NCBI GenBank assembly: GCA_001295775.1 | Contig: LJIA01000005.1 | Span: forward strand, 354,384-418,383 | DNA from: a beta proteobacterium AAP99 | Lineage (GTDB): Bacteria > Pseudomonadota > Gammaproteobacteria > Burkholderiales > Burkholderiaceae_C | DNA: 64,000 bases | Direction of reading: 5' to 3' | Part shown: one piece after another, positions 60,769-64,000 of the stretch | Layout: each line of letters opens with the position of its first letter | Numbering within the stretch: position 1 is the first letter of the stretch | Notes under the pieces: model-generated | Database searches by the model: none | Told to the model about the DNA's origin: nothing | Seen by the model: the letters and a program-made list of their open reading frames with translations, nothing else | Made by a program: the position numbers and the translations under genes

Positions 60769-62474
60769 AGGACTTTGCCCGGCTGTTTGCGGAGCTGGAC
60801 GCGAGCACCGCCACGCAGGCCAAGGTTGATGCGCTCAATCGCTACTTCGGCCGGGCAGATCATCGCGACGCGGCCTGGGCGGTGTACTTCCTCGCCGGCG
60901 GCAAGCCGCGCCAGACGGTGCCTACGCGGCTGCTGCGCGAGACCGCCTGCGCCGCCGCGGGTCTGAACGACTGGCTGTTCGAGGAGTGCTACCAGGCCGT
61001 GGGCGATCTGGCCGAGACCATTGCCCATGTACTGCCCCCGCCCGAGGGCGAGGACGACACACCGCTGGCCGACTGGATCGAGCAGCGTCTGCTGCCGCTG
61101 CGTGGCGCCGAACCCGCTGATGCGGCAGCCCTGCTGCGCGAGTTCTGGCGCGTGCTGGATACCGAGCGGCGCTTCCTGCTGACCAAGCTGATCGGCGGCG
61201 GCTTTCGCGTCGGCGTCTCCAAGTTGCTCGTGACGCGCGCCCTGGCTGAATTCAGTGGCGTGGATGCCAAGCGAATCGCGCAGCGCCTGATGGGCGCGAC
61301 CGACAAGACCCACATCCCGAGTGCGGCCAGCTTTGCGGCGCTGATTGCTGCCGATGCGGGCAGTGGCACCGGGCCGAGTGACAGCGGCACGCCCTACCCC
61401 TTCTTTCTGGCCCATGCACTCAATGAACCGGCCGAGCGCTTTGCTGAACTGATCGGCCCGCCCGACGACTGGCAGGTGGAATGGAAGTACGACGGCATCC
61501 GCGCCCAGCTGGTCAAGCGCGCCGGGCAGGTCTGGCTCTGGAGCCGGGGCGAGGAGCTGATCACCGAGCGCTTTCCGGAGATCGTGCAGCAGGCCGCTGC
61601 CCTGCCCGATGGCACAGTGATCGATGGCGAGGTGCTCGTCATGAAGCCGGACGCTGCAGGCATGCTTGTACCCGCGCCCTTCCAGCTGCTGCAGCAGCGC
61701 ATCGGTCGCAAGACGCTCACCAGAAAGGTCTTGCAGGACGCCCCGGTGCAGCTGCTGGCCTACGACCTGCTCGAACGCGACGGGCAGGACCTGCGCGAGC
61801 AGCCGCAATCCGAGCGCCGCGCTCACCTCGAAGCCATGGCAGCTGCGTACGGACTGGCGCTCTCACCGCTCGTGCAGGCCGCCAGCTGGGCGGACTTTGC
61901 CGCGCTGCGCGAGCAGAGCCGCGCCCGCGGCGTGGAAGGCTTCATGCTCAAGCACCGCGCCAGCCGCTACGGCACCGGCCGCACCAAGAGCGAAGGCACC
62001 TGGTGGAAGTGGAAGATCGAGCCCATGAGCATCGACTGCGTGCTCATCTACGCCCAGGCCGGCCACGGCCGCCGCGCGAGCGTCTACACGGACTACACCT
62101 TTGCCGTCTGGACCCGCGCGCCGCGCGACGCCGACGAGGCCCAGGCCGTGTGCGAGGCGATTGCCGCCAAGCAGCCCGCGGGCGAACTGGCACTCGTGCC
62201 CTTTGCCAAGGCCTACTCGGGCCTGACCGACGAGGAATTCCGCCAGGTGGATGCGCTGATCCGCAAGCACACCATCGAGAAGTTCGGCCCGGTGCGCAGC
62301 GTGCGGCCGAGCCTGGTGTTCGAACTGGGCTTCGAGGGTATCAACGCCAGCCCGCGGCACAAGAGCGGCATCGCCGTGCGCTTTCCGCGCATGCTGCGCA
62401 TCCGCTGGGACAAGCCGCTGCACGAGGCCAACACCCTGGCCGATCTGCAGGACCTGCTGCAGGAGGCGCACTGA
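60765..62474 (+). CDS. ATP-dependent DNA ligase
   Basis: A 569-residue ligase. The adenylation Lys is in WKYDGIRAQLVKR (about residues 242-254), after an N-terminal DNA-binding helical domain; motifs VIDGEVLV, EGFMLKHRASRY and TWWKWKIEP follow, then an OB domain. It seals nicks using ATP and is distinct from the NAD-dependent LigA. It belongs to the Lhr/exonuclease-linked group. GTG 60765 overlaps the preceding stop. DUF429 starts 3 bases after its TGA. Confidence 0.95.
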   Translation: MKDFARLFAELDASTATQAKVDALNRYFGRADHRDAAWAVYFLAGGKPRQTVPTRLLRETACAAAGLNDWLFEECYQAVGDLAETIAHVLPPPEGEDDTPLADWIEQRLLPLRGAEPADAAALLREFWRVLDTERRFLLTKLIGGGFRVGVSKLLVTRALAEFSGVDAKRIAQRLMGATDKTHIPSAASFAALIAADAGSGTGPSDSGTPYPFFLAHALNEPAERFAELIGPPDDWQVEWKYDGIRAQLVKRAGQVWLWSRGEELITERFPEIVQQAAALPDGTVIDGEVLVMKPDAAGMLVPAPFQLLQQRIGRKTLTRKVLQDAPVQLLAYDLLERDGQDLREQPQSERRAHLEAMAAAYGLALSPLVQAASWADFAALREQSRARGVEGFMLKHRASRYGTGRTKSEGTWWKWKIEPMSIDCVLIYAQAGHGRRASVYTDYTFAVWTRAPRDADEAQAVCEAIAAKQPAGELALVPFAKAYSGLTDEEFRQVDALIRKHTIEKFGPVRSVRPSLVFELGFEGINASPRHKSGIAVRFPRMLRIRWDKPLHEANTLADLQDLLQEAH

Positions 62475-62477
62475 ACC

Positions 62478-63308
62478 ATGCGCGTGCTCGGCGTCGACTT
62501 CACCTCTGCTCCTGCAAAACGCAAGCCCATCACCTGCGCCTGGGGTGAGCGCGATGCGCGCGGCGCGCTGGCCATCGAGCGGGTCGTGGCCTGCACGAGC
62601 TTCGCGGACTTCGAGCGCGAGCTCGCCACGCCCGCCCCCTGGGTCGGCGGCTTTGACTTCCCGTTCGGCCTGCCGCGCGAGCTGGTGGAGCATCTGGGTT
62701 GGCCCACGGACTGGGCGGGGCTGATCCGGCACTACGCGGGCCTGGAGCGCGAGGCCATCCGCCAGCAGTTCAAGGCTTTCTGCGATGCGCGGCCCACAGG
62801 CGGCAAGTTTGCGCACCGCGCCTGTGACCGGCCGGCGAATTCCTCTCCCTCCATGAAGTGGGTAAACCCGCCCGTGGCCTGGATGCTGCACGCCGGCGCA
62901 CCGCGCCTGTTGGATGCCGGTGTGACCGTAGCCGGGCTGCATGCCGGGGACGAACGCATTGCCCTGGAGGCCTACCCCGCGCTGGTGGCGCGCTCGATCA
63001 TCGGCAGCGCCTCCTACAAGAGCGACACCAAGGGCAAGCAGACCGACGAGCGGACCGAGCGGCGGCGCGACATCGTGGCCGCGCTGAAGGCCGGCAGGCA
63101 CGCCGGCGGCATGAAGCTGCGATTTGCCTGCGGCCTGCCGGAGCGGCTGATCGAAGACGCGCAGGCCGAGCTGCTGGATGCCGTGCTCGCCGCCGTGCAG
63201 GCCGCCTGGGCCGCGCAGCAGCCGAACCACGGCCTGCCCCAAGCGCTGGACCCGGTGGAAGGCTGGATCATCGGCGTGCCGCAGTTCACCGGCGGAGCAG
63301 GCGCATGA
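62478..63308 (+). CDS. DUF429 protein (predicted RNase H-like nuclease)
   Basis: A 276-residue protein with the DUF429 pattern: [23 protein letters not shown] at the start, with the first Asp of an RNase H-like fold, [13 protein letters not shown] (second Asp) and [16 protein letters not shown]429 is a predicted nuclease family of unknown function. It lies between ligase and helicase and overlaps the helicase by 4 bases. A nuclease in this place would fit repair, but this is inferred. Confidence 0.85.
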   Translation: MRVLGVDFTSAPAKRKPITCAWGERDARGALAIERVVACTSFADFERELATPAPWVGGFDFPFGLPRELVEHLGWPTDWAGLIRHYAGLEREAIRQQFKAFCDARPTGGKFAHRACDRPANSSPSMKWVNPPVAWMLHAGAPRLLDAGVTVAGLHAGDERIALEAYPALVARSIIGSASYKSDTKGKQTDERTERRRDIVAALKAGRHAGGMKLRFACGLPERLIEDAQAELLDAVLAAVQAAWAAQQPNHGLPQALDPVEGWIIGVPQFTGGAGA

Positions 63309-64000
63309 GCGAGCGCCGCCGCAGCAAGAAGCCCACACGCGGCTGGGGCCTGCCGCCCGAGCTGGAGAAACTCGATCACCTGGGCAAGCAGCTCGACCGC
63401 AAGCGCAAGGCGCTGGCGCAGCAGCGCGCCGCGCAGGCGCCCCACGCCAACCCCGCGCTTCGCGACGGTGCCGGTGAATTTGCAGTGGTGGCGTCGACCG
63501 CCACCGAACTTGCGCCGCCCTCGGCACCCAGGCGCGCAAGGAAGCGCGCCGCAAAACAGCTTCCGCTTGTCCCAAGCCAATCTTCAGGCGAAATGGGCTC
63601 AAGAAGCGCTTCGGATGGACTTCCAGATAATGAAATCCAGCATTCAAGCGCTTCTTCAGACCAAACTGCTCCAAAACGCCCGCGGGACAAGCGGAAAGCC
63701 GTTCCAGCAGGCACTGCCGCGCCCTTCCCCAGCCCGGCCACCTGGTTCAAAAGCCTGGGGCGCAAACCCTTCCCCTTCCAGCAGGAATGCTGGACCCACA
63801 TCGCCGCCGGGCGCAGCGGGCTGCTGCACGCCACCACGGGCGCGGGGAAGACCTACGCGGTATGGCTGGGGGTACTGGCTGCCGCCAGCACCCCCAGCCT
63901 TCCGCTGGGCTTAGGTGGCCCCCACCTCCCCCCAACCCCCTCCTCCCGGGGAGGAGGGGGAGCCGCTTTGGCGCGGCCCCCCTTCGGGCAGGTGTCGAAC
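63305..64000 (+). CDS. Ligase-associated DEXH-box helicase (Lhr-core type), N-terminal part
   Basis: The gene runs off the window; 232 codons are seen. ATG 63305 overlaps the DUF429 stop (ATGA). The first ~145 residues are basic and low in complexity, unlike the short N-terminus of most homologs; residues ~86-131 are encoded by a full 136-bp repeat element. The helicase core begins at about residue 150: [43 protein letters not shown], with Q-like motif and Walker A (Lys182). After it a Gly/Pro-rich stretch (about residues 200-225) interrupts the core where motif Ia should come. Confidence 0.85.
   Translation, partial: MSERRRSKKPTRGWGLPPELEKLDHLGKQLDRKRKALAQQRAAQAPHANPALRDGAGEFAVVASTATELAPPSAPRRARKRAAKQLPLVPSQSSGEMGSRSASDGLPDNEIQHSSASSDQTAPKRPRDKRKAVPAGTAAPFPSPATWFKSLGRKPFPFQQECWTHIAAGRSGLLHATTGAGKTYAVWLGVLAAASTPSLPLGLGGPHLPPTPSSRGGGGAALARPPFGQVSN
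63561..63696. mobile_element. REPIN/MITE-like element, full 136-bp copy B, inside the helicase gene
   Basis: TTCCGCTTGTCCC (63561-63573) and its complement GGGACAAGCGGAA (63684-63696) are the ends. Length is 136 bp, identical to copy A at 1601-1736, and the inside aligns along its length (for example the shared ATGGACTT near the middle). It is translated in frame with no stop. Confidence 0.8.
63912..63995. repeat. G/C-rich insertion with 12-bp inverted repeat in the helicase core
   Basis: CCCCCTCCTCCC (63936-63947), one G, and its complement (63949-63960), followed by GCCGCTTTGGCGCGGCC. The encoded peptide (Gly/Pro/Ala-rich) does not look like helicase sequence. A similar G/C-rich block with GGCCGCCCGCCCCC ends the YadG-like gene at 8150-8200. 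Confidence 0.45.

Noticed and set aside
63468..63914. Alternative plus-strand frame over the helicase N-terminus
   Set aside because: The frame from 63305 contains a Walker A and helicase core; this one gives Pro/Arg-rich shadow sequence.

Overview
The window is 64 kb of high-GC, densely coding chromosomal DNA. Gene order (mlaFED-mlaA-mlaCB, a two-gene ABC exporter, a bolA gene, murA, the his operon, a HIT gene, tatABC, and further on an HtrA-type protease next to a Nif3 gene) matches a block I know from Betaproteobacteria, most likely Burkholderiales. The genus cannot be fixed from this sequence. I see no rRNA, tRNA, CRISPR array, prophage or transposase gene.

Layout. (1) 1-2841: 3' end of rsmE, a YidB-family gene, an exported intradiol dioxygenase and an M14 peptidase on the minus strand. 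(2) 3030-9223: retrograde phospholipid transport (mla) operon, a YadG/YadH-type ABC exporter and a BolA-family gene. (3) 9297-22975: murA and a complete his set (hisG short form, hisD, C, B, H, A, F, I, E) with MarC, a flavoprotein and other genes interspersed. One GNAT-fusion gene precedes hisD and hisD itself carries a C-terminal GNAT domain. Two DUF4870-like membrane genes and a HIT gene close the block. (4) 23186-24939: tatABC. (5) 24980-41060: an accessory-looking stretch. It holds a WS/DGAT acyltransferase with two alpha/beta hydrolases, a lower-GC four-gene membrane-stress cassette (flotillin, YqiJ-like, PspA-like, RHH-like regulator) set into the end of a hydrolase gene, a PHA depolymerase and a 3-hydroxybutyrate oligomer hydrolase with a LysR regulator, a ferritin/iron-sulfur fusion protein, a NUDIX hydrolase, a TRIC-type channel and a small exported protein. 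(6) 41345-46387: HtrA-type protease, Nif3, acyl-CoA ligase, DUF2314 lipoprotein, cold-shock protein and IF-1. (7) 46571-56389 (minus): S9D-type peptidase, a TRAP transporter whose DctM carries a long Pro/Glu-rich repeat, a BASS-family transporter and a second acyl-CoA ligase. (8) 56623-64000: nudB, an EEP hydrolase with a ClsB-type phospholipase D, then an overlapping DNA-repair operon: MBL exonuclease, unknown 160-aa protein, ATP-dependent DNA ligase, DUF429 protein and a DEXH helicase that runs off the window.

Themes. Envelope lipid handling (Mla, ClsB, flotillin/PspA) and carbon storage or fatty-acid use (WS/DGAT, PHA depolymerase, oligomer hydrolase, two acyl-CoA ligases) recur. Three proteins carry twin-arginine or Arg-rich export signals and the window encodes TatABC. 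A dispersed repeat family is present: two full 136-bp copies with terminal inverted repeats and at least four half copies. One full copy lies in frame inside the helicase gene.

Most notable items: the hisD-GNAT fusion, the REPIN/MITE-like repeat inside a gene, the membrane-stress cassette bounded by a duplicated gene end with a palindromic operator over its promoter, the DctM repeat insertion, and the extra members (160-aa protein, DUF429) of the ligase/helicase repair operon.
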